A stretch of 64,000 nucleotides of DNA from Lysobacter enzymogenes (lineage in GTDB: Bacteria > Pseudomonadota > Gammaproteobacteria > Xanthomonadales > Xanthomonadaceae). Position 1 is the stretch's first letter; each line of letters begins with the position of its first letter. Position numbers and translations under genes: made by a program. Location: the NCBI RefSeq assembly GCF_900106525.1, contig NZ_FNOG01000004.1, positions 101,104-165,103 on the forward strand, read 5' to 3'. The notes below the pieces were generated by a model, which saw nothing but the letters and a program-made list of their open reading frames with translations, was not told the DNA's origin and made no database searches. Below are positions 50,553 through 60,243 of the stretch, piece after piece.

Positions 50553-51026
50553 TCAAAACAACTCGAACACCAACCCCTCACGCTCGTTGTCCCACACCGT
50601 GCACACCACCCACCAGCGCCCGTGCTCATGGCAGACCTGGATGCTGTTGGCCCCGCGCTTGAGCAGCACCGGCGAACCCGGCGCCGGCCGCGCGTCGTAC
50701 TTGCTCCACACGTGCGCGATCTGGCCGAAACGCTCGATCCGCTGATCGGTCTCGACTTCGAAGAAATCGGTCTGGGCGAACAAGGGCTCGACATCGGCGA
50801 TGTACTGCTCCACGTCGAACACCACCGCGCGGGTCGAACCGTCGGCCTCGACCACGGTGCGCAGGCTCAACGCGCGCGGGTGCATCAGGTAGCGAAAGCG
50901 CGCCCAGTCGCGCGCCGCGCCGGCCGGACCGGAGATGCATTCGTACACCGCCCGCACCAGGCGGCCGATGTCCTGGGTGTCGGCGATCCAGTGCGCGGGA
51001 ACGGCGGCGGACGGCGAATCGGGCAT
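50553..51026 (-). CDS. Conserved NTF2/SnoaL-like protein, function unknown
   Basis: The 157 residues, from ATG at 51026, suggest the cone-shaped NTF2/SnoaL fold: helical start (DTQDIGRLVRAVYECISGPA), a mid section with FDVEQYIADVEPLFAQTDFFEVE, and C-terminal strands (IAHVWSKYDARP, NSIQVCHEHGRWWVVCTVWD). No catalytic residue set was recognised. It is cytosolic by lack of a signal. Confidence 0.75.
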   Translation of the reverse strand: MPDSPSAAVPAHWIADTQDIGRLVRAVYECISGPAGAARDWARFRYLMHPRALSLRTVVEADGSTRAVVFDVEQYIADVEPLFAQTDFFEVETDQRIERFGQIAHVWSKYDARPAPGSPVLLKRGANSIQVCHEHGRWWVVCTVWDNEREGLVFELF

Positions 51027-51086
51027 GGCGGCGAACTCCTGTCGGAACGGGATGGGCGGGGACGGCGCCGGGACTAAGGCGCCGGA

Positions 51087-51239
51087 CTAGAACGGCATCG
51101 GCCAACCGGCCAGCGGCGCGATCAGCCAGTAGAGCCCGCCGAGCACCAGCAGCCACATCGCCGAGCGCAACGCGAACCCGACCAGCTTGAACGCCAGCCA
51201 CAAGGCCGCGACGACCACCAACAAGGCGACGATGTCCAT
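51087..51239 (-). CDS. 50-residue membrane peptide
   Basis: ATG at 51239 with GGAG 5 bp upstream encodes MDIVALLVVVAALWLAFKLV and onward, two hydrophobic segments with an intervening basic residue, ending WPMPF. The frame is open further upstream, but there the sequence is not membrane-like. Divergent from the alpha-2-macroglobulin gene. Function unknown. Confidence 0.7.
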   Translation of the reverse strand: MDIVALLVVVAALWLAFKLVGFALRSAMWLLVLGGLYWLIAPLAGWPMPF

Positions 51240-51553
51240 GCATGCTCCAGCGCAAAACGGCCCCGAGCTTACCCCGCCGGCGACGCGCCCGCCCCCTGCC
51301 ATTGCTCCCGTGTCGCCGCGTCCGCACCGCGATGCACTCAAGCGCACCGCGGCCAGCAATAAAAAAATCTCGACAAGCCGACGAACGGCAGGAACAATTT
51401 CCTAACATTTGGGTCTACTGGTTCCGACACCGCCGCGCCGCGCGCCACAACGCACGACGCCGCCGCAGTCGGCGCAAAACTCATCGGGGACCGGCCGGGT
51501 CAAGGAACGCCCGGCCCGGCACTGGCCACCGCACCACGGATCGGAACATCGCA
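51240..51553. other. Divergent promoter region upstream of alpha-2-macroglobulin
   Basis: 314 bp with two A/T-rich patches (AATAAAAAAATC near 51357-51368 and AACAATTTCCTAACATTTGG near 51395-51414) that are the likely promoter area, and a GCCGGG/CCCGGC stem near 51493-51515. No gene supported. Confidence 0.45.
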
Positions 51554-54500
51554 ATGCAAACCACGCCCTCGCCGTCGCAACCGGCTCCCCCCGCGGAGGC
51601 CGGCGCGTCCGGCCGCGCCAACGCCTGGACCCGCGCCACCCAGGCCGTGTTCGGCCAGATGGCGTGGACGCCGCCGCCGTGGTTGGCCGCGCTGATCGCG
51701 CGCATCCGGCAGCGCCCCGGCCTTTACCTGGGCAGCCTGCTCGGCCTGCTCGTCGCGGCCTGGCTCGCGCACTGGCTGATCACCCGGCCCAAGCCGGTGA
51801 TCCCCGGCGCGCTCAGCGTCGAGCTGCACGCGCCCGAACTCACCGACTACGAGCGCAAGCCGCCGACCGTGCAACGGCTGAGCCTGACCTTCTCCGACTC
51901 GGCCGCCCCGCTCAAGCAGATCGGCAACGCGCCGGTCGGGGTGAGCCTGTCGCCCGAGCTCAAGGGCGCGTGGACCTGGGAAGACGACAAGACCCTGGTG
52001 TTCGTCCCCGCCACCGACTGGCCGGTCAAGACCAAATACAAGGTCGAGATCGATCCGCAGACCAGCGTGGCGCCCAAGGTGGCGCTGCAGGAACACGAAT
52101 TCGAATTCGAGACCGCGCCGTTCAAGGCCGAGCTGTCCAACAGCGAGTTCTATCAAGACCCGCAGGATCCGGCGCTCAAGAAGGGCGTGTTCGAACTGAA
52201 GTTCTCCCACCCGGTCGATGAGGCGCAGTTGCAGCGCCGCGTCGTCCTGGCCCTGGTCGACGGCGGCGGCAGCGCCCAGGCCGCACCCAAGTACACCCTC
52301 ACCTACGACGACAGCCGGCTCAAGGCCTGGGTCCACTCCGAACCGCTGAAGCTGCCGGAGAACGGCGGCACCCTCACCCTCGACGTCGCCGCCGGCGTGG
52401 TCAGCGCGCTGGGCGGCGAAGGCAGCCCGGAAAAACTCTCGGCGCAGGTCAAGCTGCCGTCGCTGTACAGCGTCAATATCGACGATGTAACCACCACCTT
52501 GGTCGAGAACGAGCGCTTCGAACCCGAGCAGGCGCTGGTGCTGAGCTTCAACAACGCCATGCGCGACACCGACGTGGCCGGCGCGACCCGCGCCTGGCTG
52601 CTGCCGGCCAAGGACCCGCGCCGCCCGGCCAAGGAACAAAGCGGCAACCGCTCCTGGTCCACCGGCGATGTCGACGAGGCCGTGCTCAAGGCCGCCGCGC
52701 CGCTGCCGCTGAGCCCGATCCCGGCCGAACGCGAATACACCGCGGTGCACAGCTTCAAGTTCCAGGCGCCGCCGGATCGTTATGTCTACGTGCGCGTCAA
52801 CAAGGGCCTGAAGGCGTTCGGCGGCTTCCTGCTCGGCCGCGACCACGCCGTCGCCCTGCGCGTGCCCGAATACCCCAAGCTGCTGCGCTTCGTCGGCGAA
52901 GGCGCGCTGCTGTCGCTGCGCGGCGAACGCCGGATCAGCGTGGTCTCGCGCAACGTGCCGCGGGCGCGGCTGGAGATCGCGCGGATCCTGCCGGAGCAGA
53001 TCCAGCACCTGGTGGTCGACAACCGCGGCGGCTACGCCACCCCGCGCATGTACAACATCGATGCCGACAGCCTGGTCGAGCGCGAGGAGCGCCGCCTGAC
53101 CCTGCCGGCCGAGGATCCGGCCAAAGCCCATTACGAAGGCGTGGACCTGGGCGCCTACCTCAAGCCCAACCGCCGCGGCGTGTTCCTGCTGAGCCTGCGC
53201 ACGATGAGCGACAGCGACGCCGAACGCCCGAGCGAGGAAACCCTCGCCGACGACGCCGGCAGCGAAGAGGACAGCCGCCTGGTCGTGCTCACCGACCTGG
53301 GCATCGCGGTCAAGCAAGGCCTGGACGGCCGCCGCGACGTGTTCGTGCAATCGCTGTCCAACGGCACGCCGGTGGCCGGCGCGCGGGTGCGCGCGGTGGC
53401 GCGCAACGGCGAGACCCTGGTCGAAGCCGACACCGACGCCAGCGGCCGCGCCCAGTTGCCGTCGCTGAAGGGCTTCAAGCGCGAGAAGCAGCCGGCCATG
53501 CTGACCGTCAGCCAGGGCGAGGACTATTCGTTCCTGCCGATCGACGACTACCAGCGCAAGCTCGACTACTCGCGCTTCGACATCGGCGGCGAACCCAACG
53601 ACATCGAAGCCGGCGCGCTCAACGCGTTCCTGTTCTCCGACCGCGGCCTCTACCGTCCGGGCGACACCGTCAACATCGGCATGATCGTGCGCGCCGCCGA
53701 CTGGAAGCGCCCGCTCGCCGGCCTGCCGCTGGAATGGGAGTTCACCGACCCGCGCGGCAACGTGGCCAAGCGACAGAAGCTCAAGCTCAGCGAACAGGGC
53801 TTCGAAAGCGCCAGCTTCGCGCCCAGCGAGAGCGCGCCCAGCGGCACCTGGCAGGTGCAGTTGTTCCTGCTCGGCCGCGACGACCAGCGCACCAGCATCG
53901 GCTCGACCTCGGTGCAGGTGCGCGAGTTCGCGCCGGACACGATGAAGGTCGCGGTCAAGCTGTCGGCCGACAACCCGCGCGGCTGGATCAAGCCCGACCA
54001 GCTCTCGGCCGTGGTCAGCGCCGAGAACCTGTTCGGCACCCCGGCGCAGCAGCGCAAGGTCGAAGGCACGATGGTGCTGCGCCCGTACCTGCCGCGCTTC
54101 GCCCAGTACCCGGGCTATCAGTTCTCCGACCCGCAGGCCGCGCGCGAAGGCTACGACGAGGCGCTCAGCGATCAGACCACCGACGCCCAGGGCCAGGCCA
54201 CCTTCAAGCTCGACCTGACCAAGTACGAGCGCGCGACCTACCAGCTCAGCTTCCTGGCGCGCGCGTTCGAACCCGGCAGCGGCCGCAACGTCGCCGCGCA
54301 GACCAGCGCGCTGGTGTCCAACAACGACTTCCTGGTCGGGATCAAGGCGGCCGATTCGCTCGACTACATCCAGCGCGGCGCCAAGCGCTCGCTGCAACTG
54401 CTCAGCATCGGCCAGGACGGCGAGCCCAAGCCGGTGCCGGGCCTGCGCGCGGTGGTGGTGGAAAAGCGCTACGTCTCGGTGCTGACCAAGCAGGATTCGG

Positions 54501-57475
54501 GCCTGTACCGCTACGTCTCGCACGAGCGCCGCTACGACCTGCGCGAGCAGCCGCTGGCCCTGGCCGGCGGCCGCCAGAGCGTGGCCCTGCAGACCGACCA
54601 GCCCGGCGACTTCGTGGTCGAAGTGCGCGGCAGCGACGGCAAGGTGCTCAATCAGATCGGCTACCGCGTGGCCGGCGCGGCCAACCTGTCGCGCTCGCTG
54701 GAACGCAACGCCGAACTCGGCCTGACCCTGTCCAAGCCCAGCTACAAGCCCGGCGAGACCATCGAGGTCAGCATCCGCGCGCCCTACCCCGGCGCCGGCC
54801 TGATCACGATCGAGCGCGACAAGGTCTACGCCCACGCCTGGTTCCGCGCCGACAGCACCGCCAGCGTGCAGAAGATCGTGCTGCCGGCCGATTTCGAGGG
54901 CAACGGCTACGTCAACGTGCAGTTCCTGCGCGATCCGAACTCCGACGAGATCTACATGAGCCCGTTGTCGTTCGGCGTGGCGCCGTTCGCGGTCGACCGC
55001 AGCGCGCGCACCCAGCCGCTGAGCGTGTCGCTGCCGAAGGTGACCAAGCCGGGGCAGACGGTCAACGCGTCCATCACCACCGAAGGCAAGGCCCGGGTGG
55101 TGCTGTTCGCGGTCGACGAAGGCATCCTGCAGGTCGCGCGCTACCGCGTCGGCGAACCGCTGGACCACTTCTTCCGCAAGAAGATGCTGCAGGTCGACAC
55201 CGCGCAGATCCTCGACCTGCTGCTGCCGGAGTTCAGCCGCATCGTCGCCGGCGCCGCGCCGGGCGGCGACGGCGAAGGCGGCATGGCCAAGCACCTCAAT
55301 CCGTTCAAGCGCAAGACCGAGAAGCCGGCGGTGTGGTGGTCGGGCATCGTCGATGTCGACGGCCGCCGCGAGTTCCCGTTCGTGCTGCCCGACCACTTCA
55401 ACGGCAAGGTGCGGGTGGTGGCGGTAGCGGTGACGCCGCAGCGCATCGGCATCGTCCAGGACGAGGCGATCATCCGCGGCGACTTCGTGCTTACCCCGAC
55501 CCTGCCCACGCATGTGGCGCCGGGCGACGAGTTCGACCTGCCGGTCGGCGTGGCCAACACCATCGAAGGCGCCAAGCAGGCGTCGAAGGTGACGGTGAGC
55601 CTGCAACTGCCGCCGGGTCTGAGCCTGGCCGGCGCCGCGCCGGCGCCGGTGTCGATCGCCCCGCGCAGCGAAACCACGGTGCGCTTCCGGGTCCGCGCCG
55701 GCAACGCGCTGGGCGCGCTGCCGGTCGCCATCCAGGCGGTGTCGGGCACGTACAACGCCAAGCGCCGGATCGAACTGTCGCTGCGCCCGGCCATCGTCGC
55801 GCGCCAGGACCTGATCGCCGGCCGCGCCGACAAGCGCACGGTGATCCAGCCGCTGCGCGCGATGTTCGACCAGCAGGCCACGCGCCGGGTCTCGGCCTCG
55901 GTGTCGCCGCTGGTCGCGGTGGACGGGCTCAGCGCCTACCTCGCCGATTACCCGTATCAGTGCAGCGAGCAGGTGCTCAGCGGCGCGTTCCCGGCGCTGG
56001 TGCTGGGCGCGCATCCGGAACTGGGCAAGGTGGTCGCGGCTGGCAAGGGCGATCCGCGCCAGGCCGTGATCGACCTGCTGCGCGCGCGCCAGAACAGCGA
56101 AGGCGGCATCGGCCTGTGGACCGCCACGCCCGACGCCGACGACTTCGTCACCGGCTACGCCGCGCTGTACCTGATCGAAGCGCGCGAGCGCGGCCAGGCG
56201 GTGCCCGACGATCTGCTCAAGTCGCTCAACGGCTATCTGGAGCAGCGCGCCGCCGACCGCTCCGGCAACGACCTGCCGGCGCTGCGCCACCGCGCGCTCG
56301 CCGTGTACCTGCTGGTGCGCCAGGGCCGTACCGCGAGCAACCTGCTCAGCGCGGTGCACGAGCAGATCAAGCGCGACCAGCCCAAGACCTGGGAGAACGA
56401 CGTCGCCGGCCTGCTGATCGCGTCGAGCTATCAGTTGCTGCAGCAGGACAAGCCGGCGCGCGCGCTGGCCACGGTGGCGCTGCGCCGGGCCAATGCGGCC
56501 GCAACCACGGTGCGCACGGCGTATGCGTCCTACTACGACGGCGGCATCGACCAGGCCTGGACCGTGTACCTGCTCAACCGCCACTTCGGCGCGATCAGCC
56601 GCGACCAGCTCAAGCAGACCGCGCTGGAGCGGCTGCTCGATCCGCTTCGCCACGACAGCTACAACACGCTGTCTTCGGCGCTGACCGTGCTGGCCCTGGA
56701 CGCCTACGCTTCGGCCCAGCCGCAGCAGCCGCTGCCGGTGCTGGAAGCGGCCGGCAAGGACGGCAAGTCGCGCCGGATCGGCGCGGCCGCCGGCCTCATC
56801 AGCCGCGGCGACTTCGCCGGCGGCGACGTGCGGCTGTGGGTGGCGCCGGGCGGCGACGCGCCGGCGTGGTACCTGATCAACCAGAGCGGCTACGACCGCG
56901 TCGTGCCCAAGGCGGTGCAGGACAAGGGCCTGGAAGTGGTGCGCGACTACCTCGACGACGCCGGCAAGCCGGTGACCTCGATCAAGCAGGGCCAGGAAGT
57001 GACCGTGCGCCTGCGGGTGCGCGCGCTCGGCGCGCCGATGCGCGACAACATCGCGGTGGTCGATCTGCTGCCGGGCGGCTTCGAGACGGTGATGCAGTAC
57101 GCCGCGCCCGCGGCCGCCGCCAGCCAGAGCAGCGCGTCGGAAGACGAGTGCGGCGAGGAATGCGGCGAAGGCGAGGAAGGCGACGGCGACGGACAACCCT
57201 CGCGCGACGGCCCCGACCCGAACGCGGCGCCGACGCAGACCCTGGCCCTGCCCGGCTCGAGCTTCCAGCCCCAGCACGTGGAACAGCGCGAGGACCGGGT
57301 GATCCTGTACGGCAGCATCGGCGGCCAGGCCAGCGAGTTCCGCTACAAAGTGCGCGCCAACAACAGCGGCAACTTCGTGGTGCCGCCGGCCTATGCCGAG
57401 TCGATGTACGAACGCTCGGTGTACGCGCAAGGCGGCCCGGCCGGGACGCTGCAGGTGACCGCGCCGACGCCGTGA
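51554..57475 (+). CDS. Bacterial alpha-2-macroglobulin, thioester type (YfhM-like)
   Basis: Periplasmic protease trap thought to cooperate with PBP1C in guarding or repairing the wall. From ATG at 51554 the product is 1973 residues. It has a Pro-rich cytoplasmic start, one transmembrane anchor (about 57-77), macroglobulin-like beta domains, the MG2-type motif AFLFSDRGLYRPGDTV near residue 690, the alpha-2-macroglobulin core WWSGIVDVDGRREFPF near 1262, and the thioester site Cys 1470-Ser-Glu-Gln 1473 (YPYQCSEQVLS). E. coli YfhM is a lipoprotein, while this one lacks a lipobox. An acidic Cys-containing insert lies near 1856-1893. It precedes pbpC by 10 bp. Confidence 0.94.
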   Translation: MQTTPSPSQPAPPAEAGASGRANAWTRATQAVFGQMAWTPPPWLAALIARIRQRPGLYLGSLLGLLVAAWLAHWLITRPKPVIPGALSVELHAPELTDYERKPPTVQRLSLTFSDSAAPLKQIGNAPVGVSLSPELKGAWTWEDDKTLVFVPATDWPVKTKYKVEIDPQTSVAPKVALQEHEFEFETAPFKAELSNSEFYQDPQDPALKKGVFELKFSHPVDEAQLQRRVVLALVDGGGSAQAAPKYTLTYDDSRLKAWVHSEPLKLPENGGTLTLDVAAGVVSALGGEGSPEKLSAQVKLPSLYSVNIDDVTTTLVENERFEPEQALVLSFNNAMRDTDVAGATRAWLLPAKDPRRPAKEQSGNRSWSTGDVDEAVLKAAAPLPLSPIPAEREYTAVHSFKFQAPPDRYVYVRVNKGLKAFGGFLLGRDHAVALRVPEYPKLLRFVGEGALLSLRGERRISVVSRNVPRARLEIARILPEQIQHLVVDNRGGYATPRMYNIDADSLVEREERRLTLPAEDPAKAHYEGVDLGAYLKPNRRGVFLLSLRTMSDSDAERPSEETLADDAGSEEDSRLVVLTDLGIAVKQGLDGRRDVFVQSLSNGTPVAGARVRAVARNGETLVEADTDASGRAQLPSLKGFKREKQPAMLTVSQGEDYSFLPIDDYQRKLDYSRFDIGGEPNDIEAGALNAFLFSDRGLYRPGDTVNIGMIVRAADWKRPLAGLPLEWEFTDPRGNVAKRQKLKLSEQGFESASFAPSESAPSGTWQVQLFLLGRDDQRTSIGSTSVQVREFAPDTMKVAVKLSADNPRGWIKPDQLSAVVSAENLFGTPAQQRKVEGTMVLRPYLPRFAQYPGYQFSDPQAAREGYDEALSDQTTDAQGQATFKLDLTKYERATYQLSFLARAFEPGSGRNVAAQTSALVSNNDFLVGIKAADSLDYIQRGAKRSLQLLSIGQDGEPKPVPGLRAVVVEKRYVSVLTKQDSGLYRYVSHERRYDLREQPLALAGGRQSVALQTDQPGDFVVEVRGSDGKVLNQIGYRVAGAANLSRSLERNAELGLTLSKPSYKPGETIEVSIRAPYPGAGLITIERDKVYAHAWFRADSTASVQKIVLPADFEGNGYVNVQFLRDPNSDEIYMSPLSFGVAPFAVDRSARTQPLSVSLPKVTKPGQTVNASITTEGKARVVLFAVDEGILQVARYRVGEPLDHFFRKKMLQVDTAQILDLLLPEFSRIVAGAAPGGDGEGGMAKHLNPFKRKTEKPAVWWSGIVDVDGRREFPFVLPDHFNGKVRVVAVAVTPQRIGIVQDEAIIRGDFVLTPTLPTHVAPGDEFDLPVGVANTIEGAKQASKVTVSLQLPPGLSLAGAAPAPVSIAPRSETTVRFRVRAGNALGALPVAIQAVSGTYNAKRRIELSLRPAIVARQDLIAGRADKRTVIQPLRAMFDQQATRRVSASVSPLVAVDGLSAYLADYPYQCSEQVLSGAFPALVLGAHPELGKVVAAGKGDPRQAVIDLLRARQNSEGGIGLWTATPDADDFVTGYAALYLIEARERGQAVPDDLLKSLNGYLEQRAADRSGNDLPALRHRALAVYLLVRQGRTASNLLSAVHEQIKRDQPKTWENDVAGLLIASSYQLLQQDKPARALATVALRRANAAATTVRTAYASYYDGGIDQAWTVYLLNRHFGAISRDQLKQTALERLLDPLRHDSYNTLSSALTVLALDAYASAQPQQPLPVLEAAGKDGKSRRIGAAAGLISRGDFAGGDVRLWVAPGGDAPAWYLINQSGYDRVVPKAVQDKGLEVVRDYLDDAGKPVTSIKQGQEVTVRLRVRALGAPMRDNIAVVDLLPGGFETVMQYAAPAAAASQSSASEDECGEECGEGEEGDGDGQPSRDGPDPNAAPTQTLALPGSSFQPQHVEQREDRVILYGSIGGQASEFRYKVRANNSGNFVVPPAYAESMYERSVYAQGGPAGTLQVTAPTP

Positions 57476-57485
57476 GCCCGAAGCC

Positions 57486-59864
57486 ATGAAGGTGTTGTCG
57501 TCCCTGCGCCGGGGACTGAAGCGATGGCGGTGGGCACTGATCGTGCTCATCGCCCTCGCCGCGGCGCTGACCGCTATCCGTTTCTACCCGCGCCCCGGCC
57601 TGGCCGACGCGATCCCGTTGTCGACCGTGGTGCGCGATCGCGAAGGCCGGCTGCTGCGGCTGGCTTTGGCCAGCGACCAGCGCTACCGCCTGTGGGTGCC
57701 GCTGGAAAACATCTCGCCGCAACTGGTCGAGTCGGTGATGCTGCAGGAGGATGCCTGGTTCTACTGGCATCCCGGCTTCAACCCGATCAGCCTGGTGCGC
57801 GGCGCGTGGTCGACCTACGGCAGCGGCGAGGCGCGCGTGGGTGGCTCGACCCTGACCATGCAGCTGGCGCGGTTGCGCTGGCGCCTGCAGACCCGCGACA
57901 TCCGCGGCAAGCTGGTGCAGATCGCGCGCGCCGCGCAGTTGGAGCTGTGCTACTCCAAGCGCGAGATCCTCGAGGCTTATCTGAATCTGGCGCCCTACGG
58001 CGGCAACATCGAAGGCGTCGGCGCGGCCAGCCTGATCTATTACCGCAAGCCCGCCGGCGAGCTGACCCTGCCCGAATCGCTGGCGCTGGCGGTGCTGCCG
58101 CAGGCGCCGTCGCGGCGCGGCAAACTCGCCGCGCGCGACGACGACGCCTACTACATCGGCGCCGGCCTGGAAGCGGCGCGCGCGCGCCTGTACGCGCGCT
58201 GGCGCGAGCGCCATCCGCGCGACGCCGCCCAGGACGCGCTGCTGCGCCTGCCGCTGCGCCTGCACAGCGCGCGCGAACTGCCCTACCGCGCACCGCATCT
58301 GGTCGACCGGGTGCTGTCCGAACGCGCCTGGCATCCGCAGTCCGGGCCGGAACTGACCACCACCTTGGACCTGCGCCTGCAGCGCCTGCTCGAAGAACGG
58401 GTCGGCAACTACCTGCGCCGCGGCCGCGAGCGCGGCCTGCGCAACGCCAGCGCGATGCTGATCGACACCCGCGACATGGGCGTGCGCGCGCTGGTCGGCT
58501 CGGCCGATTACTTCGACGCGTCGATCCAGGGCCAAGTCAACGGCAGCGCCGCCAAGCGCTCGCCCGGCTCCACCCTGAAGCCTTTCATCTACGCGCTCGC
58601 GCTCGACCAGGGCGTGCTGCATCCGCAGACTGTGCTGCGCGACGTGCCCAGCGCGTTCGGGCCGTACACGCCGGAAAACTTCGACGGCCGCTTCATGGGC
58701 CCGGTCACCGCGACCGATGCGCTGGTGCGCAGCCGCAACATTCCCGCGGTCTACGTCGCCTCGCAACTCAAGCAGCCCAGTTTCTACGATTTCCTGCGCC
58801 AGGCCGGGGTCAGCCGCATGGCCAGCCGCGACCATTACGGCCTCGCCCTGGTGCTCGGCGGCGGCGAGGTGACGATGGAAGAGTTGGCGCGCATGTACGC
58901 CATGCTCGGCAACGACGGCCGCCTGCGCGCGCTGCGCTGGCGCGACAGCGACCCGGCCGAGGACGGCGCGCGCCTGCTCAGTGCCGAAGCCGCGTTCATC
59001 ACCCGCGACATGCTGCGGCAGAATCCGCGGCCCGACGCCGGCTCGCAGTCGTCCTCGCGACCCTTGCCGGTGGCGTGGAAGACCGGCACCTCGTGGGCGT
59101 TCCGCGATGCCTGGAGCGCCGGTCTGGTCGGCCCCTACGTGCTGGTGGTGTGGCTGGGCAACTTCGACGGCTCCAGCAATCCGGCGCTGATCGGCGTGGA
59201 AGCGGCCGCGCCGCTGTTCTTCGACATCGTCGACGGCTTGCAGGCCGCGCGCGTGGATCTGGCCGAGCCGGTGCGGCAATGGCCGCTCAACCTCAAGCGG
59301 GTGGAGATCTGCCGCGCCAGCGGCGACCTGCCCAACGCCTGGTGCCCGCAGCGCGGCGTCACCTGGTTCATCCCGGGCAAGTCGCCGATCCGAATCAGCA
59401 CCGTGCATCGCGCGGTGATCGTCGACAGCGCCAGCGGCAAGCCGGTGTGCGGGCGTTTCGATCCGGCGACGATGCGCCAGGAGGTCTACGAATTCTGGCC
59501 GTCCGATCTGGCCCAGGTGTTCGCCCAGGCCGGCATCCCGCGCCGCCGCCCGCCCGCCGGCCACGACTGCGGCGGCGCCCAGGACTGGCTCGGCAGCGCG
59601 CCGAGCATCACCTCGCCGTTCCGCGCCACCCGCTACACCATGCGCCTGTCGCATCCGGAGCAGTTGTCGCTGAGCCTGGCCGCGACCGTGGACGCCGACG
59701 TGTCGCGGCTGTACTGGTTCGTCGGCAACACCTTCATCGGCAGCGCCGAAGCCGGCAAGGCGCTGGCGTGGGCGCCGGACCGCACCGGGCAATTCCGCTT
59801 GTCGGTGGTGGACGATCACGGGCGCAGCGATCAGCGCGAGATCGAGGTGGCGGTGGTGCAGTGA
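57486..59864 (+). CDS. pbpC: Penicillin-binding protein 1C
   Basis: Bifunctional peptidoglycan synthase. The 792 residues have a signal anchor (about 15-32), a GT51 glycosyltransferase domain with Glu 88 (LQEDAWFYWHPGF) and GGSTLTMQLARL, a transpeptidase domain with Ser 362-Thr-Leu-Lys 365, Ser 416-Arg-Asn and Lys 532-Thr-Gly, and a C-terminal PBP1C-specific beta domain (about 690-790). All catalytic motifs are intact. ATG at 57486. The alpha-2-macroglobulin - pbpC pairing is widely conserved. Confidence 0.96.
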   Translation: MKVLSSLRRGLKRWRWALIVLIALAAALTAIRFYPRPGLADAIPLSTVVRDREGRLLRLALASDQRYRLWVPLENISPQLVESVMLQEDAWFYWHPGFNPISLVRGAWSTYGSGEARVGGSTLTMQLARLRWRLQTRDIRGKLVQIARAAQLELCYSKREILEAYLNLAPYGGNIEGVGAASLIYYRKPAGELTLPESLALAVLPQAPSRRGKLAARDDDAYYIGAGLEAARARLYARWRERHPRDAAQDALLRLPLRLHSARELPYRAPHLVDRVLSERAWHPQSGPELTTTLDLRLQRLLEERVGNYLRRGRERGLRNASAMLIDTRDMGVRALVGSADYFDASIQGQVNGSAAKRSPGSTLKPFIYALALDQGVLHPQTVLRDVPSAFGPYTPENFDGRFMGPVTATDALVRSRNIPAVYVASQLKQPSFYDFLRQAGVSRMASRDHYGLALVLGGGEVTMEELARMYAMLGNDGRLRALRWRDSDPAEDGARLLSAEAAFITRDMLRQNPRPDAGSQSSSRPLPVAWKTGTSWAFRDAWSAGLVGPYVLVVWLGNFDGSSNPALIGVEAAAPLFFDIVDGLQAARVDLAEPVRQWPLNLKRVEICRASGDLPNAWCPQRGVTWFIPGKSPIRISTVHRAVIVDSASGKPVCGRFDPATMRQEVYEFWPSDLAQVFAQAGIPRRRPPAGHDCGGAQDWLGSAPSITSPFRATRYTMRLSHPEQLSLSLAATVDADVSRLYWFVGNTFIGSAEAGKALAWAPDRTGQFRLSVVDDHGRSDQREIEVAVVQ

Positions 59865-59918
59865 GGCGCCATCGTTACCGCCGCTCGCACCCGCCATTAC
59901 TACCGTCGCTCCCGTCCG

Positions 59919-60025
59919 CCGTCATTCCGGCGAAAGCCGGAATCCATTTTGCTGTTGCTCTCGCTCCGCGAAACATAGCGCAACGGCAAGATCAAAATGG
60001 ATTCCGGCTTTCGCCGGAATGACGG
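59919..60025. repeat. 107-bp element with perfect 32-bp inverted ends
   Basis: Arms 59919-59950 and 59994-60025 are perfect reverse complements (core TCATTCCGGCGAAAGCCGGA). The 44 bp between encode nothing recognisable. It looks like a miniature palindromic element downstream of pbpC. Confidence 0.85.
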
Positions 60026-60152
60026 TGCGTGGATTCCGGCTTCGCCGGAACGACGGTGGGCGGGTTCCGGCTTACTGGAACAACGGCGGGGCGGTTCCCG
60101 CTTTCGCTGCAATGACGGTGGCTGGGTTCGGGCTTGCGCCGGAACGACGGGA
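59998..60152 (+). repeat. Five degenerate tandem units of the CATTCCGGC palindrome
   Basis: Successive ~30-bp units (GATTCCGGCTTTCGCCGGAA, GATTCCGGCTTCGCCGGAAC, GTTCCGGCTTACTGGAACAA, GTTCCCGCTTTCGCTGCAAT, GTTCGGGCTTGCGCCGGAAC), each followed by a GACGG-like end, decay with distance from the intact element. This array may lie in the leader of the next gene. Confidence 0.7.
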
Positions 60153-60243
60153 GGCGAGCGATCGCCGCAGCCACCCAGCCGGTATTCATCCCGCTTTCGC
60201 TCCGAAGGTTTACGGTGGCCGTACCTTCGCGCGAGATCACACC

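Noticed and set aside
51500..57550. About 2000-codon minus-strand frame antisense to alpha-2-macroglobulin
   Set aside because: No domain, Ala/Arg/Gln/His-rich low complexity, exactly shadows the macroglobulin gene.
56982..59897. About 970-codon minus-strand frame antisense to pbpC
   Set aside because: Shadow of an intact PBP1C with all catalytic motifs.
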